Source: Jiangella ureilytica
GTDB lineage: Bacteria > Actinomycetota > Actinomycetes > Jiangellales > Jiangellaceae
Reading direction: 5' to 3'
NCBI RefSeq assembly: GCF_004348545.1
Contig: NZ_SMKL01000059.1
Span: 1 to 38,944, forward strand
DNA: 38,944 nucleotides
The first letter of the stretch is position 1, and every line of letters starts with the position of its first letter. The position numbers were made by a program, and so were the translations under genes. The notes under the pieces are model-generated. The model was not told where the DNA came from, made no database searches, and saw only the letters and a list, made by a program, of their open reading frames with translations. Of the stretch, positions 1 through 9,662 are shown piece after piece.

Positions 1-14
1 TGTATAAGAGACAG
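1..14. other. Residual Nextera transposon mosaic-end sequence
   Basis: The first 14 bases, TGTATAAGAGACAG, equal the last 14 bases of the 19-base Tn5/Nextera mosaic end used in library preparation. This is most likely untrimmed adapter, so the window start is a contig edge and these bases are not genomic. Natural sequence begins at about base 15. Confidence 0.9.
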
Positions 15-45
15 GCGCTGGGGGGCGTCCGCCCGCGCAGTGGCC

Positions 46-1200
46 TCATGCCGTCACCAGCGGGTCGAACCGCTCCGGCCGGAAGGGCGCGACGTCGAGC
101 TCGGGCTGATCGCCCCCGATGAGCTGCGCGATCAGCCGTCCGGTGGCGGCGGCCAGGCCGATGCCGGCGCCCTCGTGCCCGCACGCGTGGTACAGGCCGG
201 GCGCCCGGGGGTCGGGACCGATGACCGGCAGGTGGTCGGGGCAGTACGGGCGGAAGCCGCGGTAGGCGCGGATGACCTGCACGCCGGCCAGCACGGGAAA
301 CAGCGCCACCGCCTGCGCGGCCAGCGCCCGCAGCACCTCGACCGACAGGGTGCGGTCGTAGCCGACCCGCTCGCGGCTGGCGCCGATGAGGATGGTGCCG
401 GACTCCGTGCCCTCGACCACCGGCGAGGTCTGCAGGGCGGCGTCGCTGCTGGCGACGTCGGAGACGTACTCGGCGGCGTAGACCTTGTGCCGGACGATGC
501 GCGGCAGCGGCTCGGTGACCAGGATGAAGCCGCGGCGGGGGAGGACCGGCACGTCGACCCCGGCCAGCGCGGCGACCTCGCCGCCCCACGTGCCGGCGGC
601 GTTGACGACGACCCCCGCAGGCAGGTCGCCGGCCGAGGTGCGCACGCCCGTCACCCGGTCGCCGTGGCGCAGGAACCCGGTGACCTCGAGGCCGGTGCGG
701 ACCCGCGCGCCCTTGGCCCGCGCGGACCGGAGCAGCCGCGCGGCCGCGAGCATCGGCTGGACCTGCGCGTCCTCGGGGTAGAGGACGCCGCCGGCCAGCG
801 ACGGTGTCAGGTGCGGCTCGTGCTCGGCCAGCTCGGCGGCCGGGACGACGACGGTCGCGACCCCGGCCGCGCTCTGCTCCGCCGCCAACGCTCTGAGGGC
901 GGCGAACCCGGCCGGCGTCGACGCCACGACCAGGCCGCCCTTGGGGTCGTACTCGAAACCGCCGACCTCGTGGCCGAGCTCGCGCCAGAGGCCCGACGAG
1001 AAGCGGGCGAGGTCGAGCTCGGCGCCCGGCGGCTTGTCCGAGACCAGGATGTTGCCCTCGCCGGCCCCGGTGGTGCCGCCGGCCACGGCGCCGCGGTCGA
1101 CGACGGTGACGGACAGCCCCGCCTGCGTGGCGTACCACGCGGTGGCGGCGCCGACGACGCCGGCGCCGACCACGACGACGTCGGCGGCGTCAGTGGGCAC
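46..1200 (-). CDS. FAD-dependent oxidoreductase (DAO / glycine-oxidase-like)
   Basis: A 384-residue cytoplasmic flavoprotein of the DAO superfamily, expected to oxidise an amine or amino acid to an imine with reduction of O2 or another acceptor. The N-terminus has the Rossmann dinucleotide motif GAGVVG at residues 12-17. The C-terminal part carries the family pattern [13 protein letters not shown] followed by [13 protein letters not shown], which closes the FAD site. The start is GTG at 1200, which overlaps the end of the upstream ATPase gene by 11 bases, so the gene is the last of the ABC transporter operon. That position suggests its substrate is what the transporter brings in, for example a D-amino acid, N-methyl amino acid or opine. 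The exact substrate cannot be read from the sequence. The membership of the family is secure; the specificity is inference. Confidence 0.88.
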   Translation of the reverse strand: MPTDAADVVVVGAGVVGAATAWYATQAGLSVTVVDRGAVAGGTTGAGEGNILVSDKPPGAELDLARFSSGLWRELGHEVGGFEYDPKGGLVVASTPAGFAALRALAAEQSAAGVATVVVPAAELAEHEPHLTPSLAGGVLYPEDAQVQPMLAAARLLRSARAKGARVRTGLEVTGFLRHGDRVTGVRTSAGDLPAGVVVNAAGTWGGEVAALAGVDVPVLPRRGFILVTEPLPRIVRHKVYAAEYVSDVASSDAALQTSPVVEGTESGTILIGASRERVGYDRTLSVEVLRALAAQAVALFPVLAGVQVIRAYRGFRPYCPDHLPVIGPDPRAPGLYHACGHEGAGIGLAAATGRLIAQLIGGDQPELDVAPFRPERFDPLVTA

Positions 1201-2331
1201 CTGGCGGTCCCCCGGGGGTGAGCCCGCCCGCGACGTGCGCCTCAGTAGCGTCGGCAGCGGCCTCGGTTCCGCTCGTGGTCTCGCCGGCCGGCACCAGTTC
1301 GACGTCCTCGGGCCGCACGTCGTGCGGCGTGATCTTCCCGGCCAGGATGTCCTCGGCGTAGTGGCAGGCCACCTTGTGCCCGGGTGCCACCAGCGGCAGC
1401 TCGCGCAGCGCCGGCCGGTCGGTGTCGCACTTCGTGGCCTGCTTCCACGGGCACCGGGTGTGGAACCGGCAGCCGCTGGGTGGGTTCGCCGGCGACGGCA
1501 GGTCGCCCTGCAGCAGGATGCGGCTGCGCGACTCCTCGACGTTGGGGTCCGGCACCGGCACGGCGCTCATGAGCGCCTTGGTGTACGGGTGCAGCGGCTG
1601 CTTGTAGAGGTCGGCGGCCGGCGCCTGCTCGACGATGCCGCCGAGGTACATGACGGCGACCGTCTTGCTGATGTGCCGCACGACGGCGAGGTCGTGCGCG
1701 ATGACGACGTAGGTGAGCGAGAACCGCTCCTGCAGCTCCTTGAGCAGGTTGATGACCTGGGCCTGGATGGAGACGTCGAGGGCGGACACCGGCTCGTCGG
1801 CGATGATCAGAGCCGGGTTCAGCACCAGCGCCCGGGCGATGCCGAGACGCTGCCGCTGCCCGCCGGAGAACTCGTGCGGGTACCGGTGGACCACCGACTC
1901 CGGCAGCCCGACGACGTCGAGCAGCTCGCGGATGCGCTTGGCGTGACCGGCCGAGCCGCCCGGGATCTTGTGGGCCCGCAGCGGCTCGGTGAGCAGCGAC
2001 TCCACGCTCTGCCGCGGGTCGAGGCTGGCCATCGGGTCCTGGAAGACCATCTGGAACTGACGGCGCACGGCGCGCATCTTCCGCTCGCCGAGCGCCAGGA
2101 TGTCCTGGCCGTCGAGCGTGACCGACCCGCTGGTCGGCTCGGTCAGCCGCATGATGGCCCGGCCGAGCGTCGACTTGCCGCAGCCGGACTCGCCGACCAG
2201 CCCGAACGTCGTGCCGGCCTCGACGTCGAGGTCGACGCCGTCGACGGCCTTGACGGCGCCGACGGTGCGCTGCAACAGCGTCCCGGCCTTGATGGGGAAG
2301 TGGACCTTGAGGTCGCGGACTTCGAGCAGGC

Positions 2332-2335
<4 letters not shown>
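1190..2335 (-). CDS. Oligopeptide/dipeptide ABC transporter ATPase (DppF/OppF-like)
   Basis: A 381-residue ATPase that energises import by the adjacent permeases. It has Walker A GESGCGKS at residues 48-55, the ABC signature SGGQRQR, Walker B LIIADEP and the switch His in VIAHDL. The C-terminal oligopeptide-transporter extension with paired cysteines (CRFHTRCPW) is typical of the Opp/Dpp family. The reading frame stays open upstream to 2503, but that part is antisense-style sequence inside the neighbouring gene. The GTG at 2335 begins [10 protein letters not shown], the usual N-terminus, and overlaps the upstream stop as GTGA. After the domain there is an acidic, Ala/Gly-rich tail of roughly 50 residues of unknown use. 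Confidence 0.93.
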
Positions 2336-3345
<1,010 letters not shown>

Positions 3346-3349
3346 GGGG

Positions 3350-4288
3350 TCACCGCCGGAACTTCGGGTCGAGGGCCTCGCGCAGCGACTCGCCCACCAG
3401 GGTGAAGCCGAGCGCGGCGAGGACGATGGCCAGGCCGGGGTAGACCGCCAGCATGGGCGCCGACGTCAGGGTCTCCTGGGCGTCGGTGAGCATGCGGCCC
3501 CACTCCGGCGCCGAGGGGTCGCTGCCGGACAGGCCGAGGAAGGCCAGGCCGGCGGCCTCGACGATGGCCAGTGCCAGCGTCAGGGTGCCCTGGACCAGGA
3601 CCGGGGTGAACGAGTTCGGCAGCACGTGCCGGAACACGATGGCCGAGCGGGAGATGCCCAGCGAGCGGGCCGCCAGCACGTAGTCGGCGCCGCGCTGCCC
3701 GAGCATCTCGCCGCGCAGCAGCCGGGCGAAGATCGGCACGTTCACGACCGCGATGGCGATCATGACCGAGGTGAGGCTCTGGCCGAGCATGGCGGCGACG
3801 GCGATGGCGAACAGCAGGCCGGGGACCGACAGCATGATGTCGACGAACCGCATGACGACGGTGTCGACCCAGCCGCCGAACGCGCCGGCCAGCACGCCCA
3901 GTGCGATGCCGGCCGTGGCGCCGAGCGCCAGCGAGACGACGCCGATGAGCAGCGACTGGCGGGCGCCGTAGATGATGCGCGAGAACACGTCGCGGCCGAG
4001 CGGGTCGATGCCCAGCCAGTGCTCGGCCGACGGGCCGGGGTACTGGCCCGGGCGGACCTGGTCGAGCCAGGAGTTGTCCGTGGGCGAATACGGCGCGATC
4101 AGCGGCGCGAAGATGGCGACCAGCACGAAGAGGCTGATCAGGACCATGCCGACGATGGCCATGGGGTTACGGAACAGCCGGCGGACGGCCTCGCGGCCCA
4201 GGCTGCGCGGCGGCCGGGACGAGACGGACTCCGTCGCGGCCGGCGCCGGGCCGCCGGGTTCCCCGGCGACCACCTCGTTGACGCTCAT
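3350..4288 (-). CDS. ABC transporter permease (DppC/OppC-like)
   Basis: A 312-residue inner-membrane permease of the BPD_transp_1 family. An N-terminal cytoplasmic stretch of about 35 residues leads into a first membrane helix (MAIVGMVLISLFVLVAIFA), a periplasmic DppC-type loop with APYSPTDNSW and GIDPLGRDVFSR, and then further helices. The EAA loop that docks on the ATPases is visible as DYVLAARSLGISRSAIVFRH. The ATG at 4288 overlaps the stop of the DppB-like gene as ATGA. It forms the heterodimeric channel with the upstream permease. Confidence 0.94.
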   Translation of the reverse strand: MSVNEVVAGEPGGPAPAATESVSSRPPRSLGREAVRRLFRNPMAIVGMVLISLFVLVAIFAPLIAPYSPTDNSWLDQVRPGQYPGPSAEHWLGIDPLGRDVFSRIIYGARQSLLIGVVSLALGATAGIALGVLAGAFGGWVDTVVMRFVDIMLSVPGLLFAIAVAAMLGQSLTSVMIAIAVVNVPIFARLLRGEMLGQRGADYVLAARSLGISRSAIVFRHVLPNSFTPVLVQGTLTLALAIVEAAGLAFLGLSGSDPSAPEWGRMLTDAQETLTSAPMLAVYPGLAIVLAALGFTLVGESLREALDPKFRR

Positions 4289-5289
4289 GAGACCCTCACC
4301 CGCGGATCGAGCAACCCGTAGACCAGGTCGACGATCATGTTGATGACGACGTACACGACGGCGATGACCAGGATGAACCCCTGAATGGTCGGGAAGTCGC
4401 GCTGCACGATGCCGTCGGCCATGAACTTGCCGACACCGGCGAACGCGAACACGGTCTCGGTGAGCACCGCGCCGGCCAGCAGGACGCCGAGCTGCAGGCC
4501 GATGACCGTCGTCACCGGCAGCATGGCGTTCTTCAGGACGTGCCGCCAGGTGATGGTGCCCGGCAGCAGGCCCTTGGCCTCGGCGGTGCGCACGTAGTCC
4601 TCGTTGACGACGTTGAGGACCGACGCCCGGGTGATGCGCACGATCACGGCGAGCGGGATGGACGACAGCGCCAGCGCCGGCAGGATCAGATGCTGGATGG
4701 CGTCCCAGCTGGCGTCCAGGTTGCCGGTGATGATCCCGTCGAGCACGTAGAAGCCGGTGGGATGGTCGGCCCGGGCCCGCGGGTCGGACCGGCCGGCCGT
4801 GGGCAGCCAGCCGAGCTCGACCGCGAAGACGTACTTGAGGATGTAGGCGAGGAAGAAGATCGGGATCGTCACGCCGAGCAGCGATCCCGTCACCGCGAGG
4901 CTGTCGATCCAGGTGCCGTAGCGCCGGGCTGCCAGGTACCCGAGCGGTATCCCCACGCAGACGGCGATCAGCAACGCCGCGAGGGCCAGCTCGATGGTGG
5001 CCGGGAAGCGGCGCAGCATCTCTTCGATGACCGGTTGCCCGGTCTGCAGCGACGCGCCGAAGTCGAGCCTGACCGCCCGCCCCAGGAACTGCAGGTACTG
5101 CTCCCAGAGCGGGCGGTCCAGGCCGAGCTGCGATTCGATCGCCGCGACGGCTTCCGGCGTGGCGCGTTCACCCAGCAGGGCGTAGGCGGGGCCGCCGGGA
5201 AGTGCCCGGACCCAGGCGAACAGCAGGACCGACAGGCCCAGCAGGATCGGGACGAGCAGCGCGAGCCGCCGGACGATGAATCGCAGCAC
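4285..5289 (-). CDS. ABC transporter permease (DppB/OppB-like)
   Basis: A 334-residue permease. It starts with the diagnostic DppB N-terminus MLRFIVRRLALLVPILLGLS, the first membrane helix, followed by the periplasmic segment with LGLDRPLWEQYLQFL and RLDFGASLQTGQPV. Membrane helices follow, with an EAA loop at DYVRTAEAKGLLPGTITWRH. The gene lies 7 bases after the binding-protein gene and overlaps the DppC-like gene by 4 bases. All features match the Opp/Dpp/Nik branch of permeases. Nothing unusual is seen in it. Confidence 0.94.
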   Translation of the reverse strand: MLRFIVRRLALLVPILLGLSVLLFAWVRALPGGPAYALLGERATPEAVAAIESQLGLDRPLWEQYLQFLGRAVRLDFGASLQTGQPVIEEMLRRFPATIELALAALLIAVCVGIPLGYLAARRYGTWIDSLAVTGSLLGVTIPIFFLAYILKYVFAVELGWLPTAGRSDPRARADHPTGFYVLDGIITGNLDASWDAIQHLILPALALSSIPLAVIVRITRASVLNVVNEDYVRTAEAKGLLPGTITWRHVLKNAMLPVTTVIGLQLGVLLAGAVLTETVFAFAGVGKFMADGIVQRDFPTIQGFILVIAVVYVVINMIVDLVYGLLDPRVRVS

Positions 5290-5296
5290 GGGTGGA

Positions 5297-6979
5297 TCAG
5301 CCCTCGATGTCGATCAGGTCGAAGTCCTCGAGGCTCACCGGCGACGGCGTGTAGCCCGTGACGCGACCGGCCACCGCGAGCAGCGGCTGGTTGTGCACGA
5401 ACGGAACGCCCGGGATGTAGTCGTAGATCGCCTGGTTGGCCTCCTGGTAGAGGGCCTCGCGGGCCGCCTGGTCGGTCTCGGCCAGCGCCTCGTTCAACAG
5501 CCCCTGGATGGTCGGGTCCGAGAAGCCGAACTCCGGCCGGTCCTGGCGGAAGAACGTGCCGACGAAGTTGTCCGGGTCGGCGTAGTCGCCGGTCCAGCCG
5601 AGCAGGAACAGCTGGCCCAGGCCGTCGCCCTGGATGTTCTGCAGGTAGTCCGGGGTCCACGGCACCGTCTTGGGGACGATGGTGAAGCCCACGGCCTGCA
5701 GGTCGGCGGCGAAGGACTCGTACACGGCCTGCGGGTCCGGCATGTACGGCCGGGACACGTCGGCGGGATACCAGAACTCGAGCGTCAGGTTCGTCTCGCC
5801 GGAGTCGGCGATCAGCTGCTTGGCCAGCTCGGGGTCGTACTCGTAGCCTTCGATGCCGTCGTTGTAGCCCCACTGCTCCGGCGGAAGGAACTGGTTGGCC
5901 ACGACGGCACCCTCGGGGTACGCGGCGTCGAGCAGGCCCTGCCGGTTCAGCGCGTGCGCGATGGCCTGGCGGATCTTCTCGTTCTGGAAGATCGGCAGCT
6001 TGTTGTTGAAGCCGACGTAGCCGACGTTGAACGCCGGGCGCTCGACGACCTGGTCGCCGTTGCTCTCGATGGCGCCGATGTCGGCGGCGTTGACACCCTC
6101 GTAGGCGTCGATCTCACCGGCCTGCAGCGCCTGGAGGCGTGCGGTGGCGTCGGGGATCGGCCGGAAGATGATCTCGTCGAGCGCCGGAGCGTCGCCCCAG
6201 TAGTCGTCGTTGCGCTCGAGGGTCAGGCTCTCGCCGCGCTCCCAGCTGACGAACTTGAACGGGCCGGTGCCGGCGACGACCTCGCTGCCGAAGCCACCGG
6301 TGTAGGAGAGCGAGTCGCCCGCCTGCTCGATGTCGGTGCCGCCCTCTTCGATGGCCGTCGGGCTGGCGATCGAGAACGGCGGCAGCACCAGGCCGGCCAG
6401 CAGCGCCGACGACGGCTCGGTGAGGTTCAGCGTGGCGGTGAACTCGTCGGTCGCCTCGCAGGAGCCGTACCGGCTGGTGGCCGGCGAGGACTCGAGGTCG
6501 GCCGTGGCGAAGCCGCCGAACACCGTCTGCCAGTAGTAGCTGACGTCGCCGCTCTGCTGCGGGCCGGTGAAGTTGTACCAGCGGTCGAAGTTGAAGCAGA
6601 CCGCCTCGGCGTTGAAGGGCTCGCCGTCATGGAACGTGACGCCCTCACGCAGGTGGAACGTGTAGGTGAGGCCGTCGTCGCTGATCTCCCACTCCTCGGC
6701 GAGGCCCGGGACGACCTCGGTGGTGCCGGGCTCGAGGGCGACGAGCGTCTCGTAGACCTGGTAGATGACCCGCAGCGACTCGCCGTCGGACACGTAGGCC
6801 GCGTCGAGGGTCTTCGGGTCCTCGGACGAGCCGAAGATGAAGGTCTTCGGGTCGCCGCTGTCGTTGCCGGTGCCGGAATCACCCGAGTCGCCAGCGTCGT
6901 CGCCGCCACAGGCTGCAACGAGCAGTCCTGCGGCGGCGGTGAGGGCGACGAGTCGCCCTGCCTTGCGGTGCACACGCAT
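5297..6979 (-). CDS. Peptide-type ABC transporter substrate-binding lipoprotein (SBP family 5)
   Basis: A 560-residue extracellular solute-binding lipoprotein. The signal peptide ends in the lipobox LVAAC with the lipidated Cys at residue 24, followed by a Gly/Asp/Ser-rich linker. The mature part shows SBP_bac_5 hallmarks: LNEPSSALLAGL, GTGPFKFVSWERGESLTLERN, a segment like QAIAHALNRQGLL, and WTGDYADPDNFV near the end. An open frame extends upstream, but the ATG at 6979 is preceded by a strong ribosome site, AAGGAGG at 6984-6990, and starts a proper lipoprotein signal, so that start is chosen. It is the first gene of the five-gene transporter operon that ends in the FAD oxidase. Ligand specificity is unknown; peptides are most likely given the secreted peptidases next door. 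Confidence 0.93.
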   Translation of the reverse strand: MRVHRKAGRLVALTAAAGLLVAACGGDDAGDSGDSGTGNDSGDPKTFIFGSSEDPKTLDAAYVSDGESLRVIYQVYETLVALEPGTTEVVPGLAEEWEISDDGLTYTFHLREGVTFHDGEPFNAEAVCFNFDRWYNFTGPQQSGDVSYYWQTVFGGFATADLESSPATSRYGSCEATDEFTATLNLTEPSSALLAGLVLPPFSIASPTAIEEGGTDIEQAGDSLSYTGGFGSEVVAGTGPFKFVSWERGESLTLERNDDYWGDAPALDEIIFRPIPDATARLQALQAGEIDAYEGVNAADIGAIESNGDQVVERPAFNVGYVGFNNKLPIFQNEKIRQAIAHALNRQGLLDAAYPEGAVVANQFLPPEQWGYNDGIEGYEYDPELAKQLIADSGETNLTLEFWYPADVSRPYMPDPQAVYESFAADLQAVGFTIVPKTVPWTPDYLQNIQGDGLGQLFLLGWTGDYADPDNFVGTFFRQDRPEFGFSDPTIQGLLNEALAETDQAAREALYQEANQAIYDYIPGVPFVHNQPLLAVAGRVTGYTPSPVSLEDFDLIDIEG

Positions 6980-7256
6980 TGGTCCTCCTTGGTTCGACAT
7001 GCGACAGAGCCGAGGGGGCGGCCGGCTCGCGGATCTGGCGTCGGGACGTTCAGTACGCCTGTGGCACCCTTGGGCAGGCGACCGGCACGCGCGTCCCGCG
7101 GCACCACAGAGCACAGATCTACCATCCTGGCGCGCCCAGTGCGATGTGCTATTGCACTACTGTGTCCTAATCGTAACGCGGTCTAATCCCCCCTTTTGTC
7201 CGGATTAGCGGACGGGTTCGACCCCCGCCCGCGCACGGGGTCCCAGTGGTGGACGC

Positions 7257-7285
7257 TTGTTCCACGTGACCGGTGACAGTACAAT
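7257..7285 (+). promoter_or_regulatory. Predicted sigma-70-type promoter of M6 peptidase 1
   Basis: TTGTTC at 7257-7262 and TACAAT at 7280-7285 are separated by 17 bases, a near-consensus housekeeping promoter for an actinomycete. The start point would be near 7292, leaving a leader of about 80 bases. The 18-base shared motif (7263-7280) fills the spacer, so a protein bound there could repress or realign the promoter. Confidence 0.5.
7263..7280 (+). promoter_or_regulatory. Shared peptidase motif, copy 1
   Basis: CACGTGACCGGTGACAGT fits the consensus CACnTGnCCGGTGACmrT that I derive from three sites upstream of secreted peptidase genes in this window, with 14 of 18 positions identical in all three. 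This copy lies 95 bases before the GTG start of M6 peptidase 1. It is a candidate operator found by eye. Confidence 0.45.
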
Positions 7286-7374
7286 ATTACTCTCGTTCCG
7301 CCCGAACCGGCACAGACTCACCGCACCCCGGCGACGCCGTCCGGCGCCGCCGTCCCGCACCTCGAGGAGGATCT

Positions 7375-9468
7375 GTGTCTTCGCGACGCATTCCCCGGGT
7401 GCGGGCGCTGCTGATCGCCGTGGCCGCGTCCGCGCTGCTCTTCCCGCAGCTCGCCGGTGCCCAGGGGTCCGGACCCGCCGACCCCGCAGGTGCGCCGCCC
7501 ATCGTTCCGATCGACCCGCAGGACTGGGACGACCAGTACGACCTCACCTGGGACGACTTCGTCCCGGTGCCGGGAGTCGACTGGACCGACCCCGACCGCG
7601 AGCCCACGGTCGACACCTGGCGGGCGGCGCTGGTCCTGGTCGACTACCCGAACATGGACTTCCAGATCAGCCAACCCGAGGGCTCGACCGTCTTCGGCAC
7701 CCCGATCGGCGTCGGCGACGTCCCGCGCGATGACGTCCCGGAGTTCTACGCCGACCTGCTGAACACGCCGAGCGACCTCAATCACCGGCAGACCCTGAAC
7801 TCGTACTGGATGGAGGACTCCTACGGCCAGTACGGCGTCGAGGTCGACTCCTTCGGGCCGTTCCGGATGCCTCGCAACCACTTCGAGTACGGCAACTCGC
7901 CCTACGGCAACACCGCCAGCTGTCCGCCGTCGTTCACCTGCAACGGCAACTACGGCCGTGACGCCCGGGCGCTCTACGAGGCGAACGTGCCGCCCGAGGT
8001 TCGCGCCCAGTACGACCTGATCTTCTTCATGGGCGCCGGCCTCGACGAGTCGACCGCCTGGCAGGTGTTCGGCGAGATGATGTTCGACTCGCCCGAGGAC
8101 GTGCCCGACGAGTTCGGCCCGCCGGCCGAGTTCGACCCGGACGACGTCATGACGAACTGGATGCCCACCCGCTACATCCCGTGGACCTCGTGGGCGGCCG
8201 GCTCGTTCACCTGGGCCAGCGCCGGCAACGGCTCGGGCAACATGTCGGAGTCGTCCGGCACCGCCGGGTTCGCGCACGAGTTCACCCACATCCTGGGCCT
8301 CGGCGACAACTACAACGGCGCCTTCGCGGTGCCGGCGCAGCGCACCTTCACCGGCCAGTGGGACATGATGAGCCAGGGCTCCTGGAACGGGCCCACCGGC
8401 ATGCACACCCGCTGGAAGGTCCCGGCCGACGGCGGCTCCACCGTCGGGCCGCACCACAGCATCCGCAACAAGCTCGAGCTCGAGCTCATCGACACCGACG
8501 ACATCGTCGACCTCAGCCGTACCGGGCTGGCGTCGTCGGGCCTGGTCGTGGCGAAGGTGCGGGCCCGGGCCGCGGGGCCGCGCGGCGACGAGCTGCTGGG
8601 CGTGCGCGTCACCTTCGACGGCGCCGCCCCGCTGGACCGGACGCCGTCGTGCCACCCGTCGACGGGCGGCCCGGAGTGCATGGGCCAGGCGAACTACCGC
8701 AACTTCACCCTCGAGGTGGTCCAGCAGCTCGGCGTCGACTCCTACACCCCGGGCAACGGCGTGCTGATCTACAAGAACAAGAGCACCGGCAGCAACTGCG
8801 GCACCGCGTCGTGCTTCTCGTGGCTGATCGACTCCAACCCCGAGGACATCGGGATGGTCGACTTCTACCAGCCCGACGGCACCCCGCGCATGGTCGTCAC
8901 GGGCGACCCGCGCCAGGTCAACGACGCCACGTTCAACGCCGGCACGCACTCGGGGACCGACTTCGAGTGGGTCGACGCGGACAACCGGCTGCACTTCTAT
9001 GTCATCGACGTCGAGTACGACGACGACGGCGTGCGCACGTACACCGTCGCCGTCCGCTCGCTCGACGGTGACGGTCCGCACCGGCGTGGCGTCGCGCTCG
9101 AACCGGGGTCGGCCGCCCGGCACACCCCGGGCAAAGCGGCTACCTGCACGTTCCCGCTGGAGAACACCGGTGCGGCGGCCCCCGTCGACTCGGCGGCGCA
9201 CCCGAGCGACGTCACCGAGCGGGTAGCGGCCGACGTCTACCGGCTGTCGATCAGCTCGCCCGGCGCCGGCTGGGACGCCGAGCTGTACAACGAGCTGGCC
9301 ACGAGCCGGTTCGGCGACACCGTCGAGGTGCCGGTGTACGTCACCCGCACCCCGGGGGCGGCCCGGGAGACCACCGTCACCCTGACCGCCACCTCCGAGA
9401 GCGACCCGTCGAAGACGGCGACGGCCACCTGCGTGGTCGACGTCCAGTCCACGACGATCCAGCGCTGA
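7375..9468 (+). CDS. Secreted M6 family metallopeptidase (immune inhibitor A-like), paralog 1
   Basis: A 697-residue secreted zinc peptidase. The start is GTG at 7375, preceded by GAGGAGG at 7364-7370; an in-frame start at 7273 would lie inside the promoter and lacks a signal-peptide N-terminus. The signal peptide (SRRIPRVRALLIAVAASALL, then LAGAQG) is probably cut after residue 29. The zinc motif HEFTH is at residues 301-305, followed by ILGLGDNYN, so the usual HExxHxxGxxD spacing is kept. Downstream comes MSQGSWNGPTGMHTRWK, typical of M6 enzymes. The last ~100 residues resemble a beta-sandwich (TVTLTATSESDPS) found in surface enzymes. It has 8 cysteines after the signal, mostly in close pairs, suggesting disulfides. 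It is followed by a strong terminator. Confidence 0.9.
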   Translation: MSSRRIPRVRALLIAVAASALLFPQLAGAQGSGPADPAGAPPIVPIDPQDWDDQYDLTWDDFVPVPGVDWTDPDREPTVDTWRAALVLVDYPNMDFQISQPEGSTVFGTPIGVGDVPRDDVPEFYADLLNTPSDLNHRQTLNSYWMEDSYGQYGVEVDSFGPFRMPRNHFEYGNSPYGNTASCPPSFTCNGNYGRDARALYEANVPPEVRAQYDLIFFMGAGLDESTAWQVFGEMMFDSPEDVPDEFGPPAEFDPDDVMTNWMPTRYIPWTSWAAGSFTWASAGNGSGNMSESSGTAGFAHEFTHILGLGDNYNGAFAVPAQRTFTGQWDMMSQGSWNGPTGMHTRWKVPADGGSTVGPHHSIRNKLELELIDTDDIVDLSRTGLASSGLVVAKVRARAAGPRGDELLGVRVTFDGAAPLDRTPSCHPSTGGPECMGQANYRNFTLEVVQQLGVDSYTPGNGVLIYKNKSTGSNCGTASCFSWLIDSNPEDIGMVDFYQPDGTPRMVVTGDPRQVNDATFNAGTHSGTDFEWVDADNRLHFYVIDVEYDDDGVRTYTVAVRSLDGDGPHRRGVALEPGSAARHTPGKAATCTFPLENTGAAAPVDSAAHPSDVTERVAADVYRLSISSPGAGWDAELYNELATSRFGDTVEVPVYVTRTPGAARETTVTLTATSESDPSKTATATCVVDVQSTTIQR

Positions 9469-9473
9469 TCCAA

Positions 9474-9505
9474 GCCCCGTGCGCGTCCTGGGGCGCGTAC
9501 GGGGC
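9474..9505 (+). terminator. Rho-independent-type hairpin after M6 peptidase 1
   Basis: GCCCCGTGCGCG (9474-9485) pairs with CGCGTACGGGGC (9494-9505) across an 8-base loop, with one G-T mismatch. It starts 6 bases after the stop codon. There is no U-tract, as is common in high-GC actinomycetes. Confidence 0.7.
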
Positions 9506-9584
9506 GCCACGCATCGGCCGGACGCATCATCCGCAGCGCGCCCGGTTCGCGTGGCGCGTGGTCACTGCCCGAAAGCTGTGGGAG

Positions 9585-9648
9585 TGACGAGTTGTGTGCA
9601 ATGTCGTATTTTATTCACCACCGAGCTACTGCTCGGACCCGAGCGGTA
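9585..9648 (+). promoter_or_regulatory. Predicted promoter and leader hairpin of M6 peptidase 2
   Basis: TGACGA (9585-9590) and TATTTT (9607-9612) are 16 bases apart in an unusually AT-rich patch. The short leader then folds: TACTGCTCGG (9627-9636) pairs with CCGAGCGGTA (9639-9648) except for one T-G pair. The hairpin sits just before the ribosome site GAGGAGA, so it could affect translation or mRNA life. The 18-base shared motif of the other peptidases is not seen here. Confidence 0.4.
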
Positions 9649-9662
9649 CGTGAGGAGAGCGC

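Larger units (their letters stand above)
6980..7374. promoter_or_regulatory. Divergent control region between the ABC operon and the first M6 peptidase
   Basis: This 395-base gap holds no convincing gene. Toward the ABC operon it contains the inverted repeat GTGC-TATT-GCAC (7146-7157) and three copies of CTAATC: forward at 7167-7172 and 7183-7188, and inverted at 7203-7208. The last two extend to a 7-base inverted repeat CTAATCC/GGATTAG with a 12-base spacer. Toward the peptidase there is a promoter and a motif shared with other peptidase genes (listed separately). The stretch 7281-7374 would be the peptidase leader. The arrangement suggests the importer and the peptidase are controlled together; no binding protein can be named. 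Confidence 0.5.

Noticed and set aside
7273-7374. Upstream start for M6 paralog 1
   Set aside because: It would put a non-signal sequence before the signal peptide and overlap the predicted promoter; the GTG at 7375 has an ideal ribosome site.
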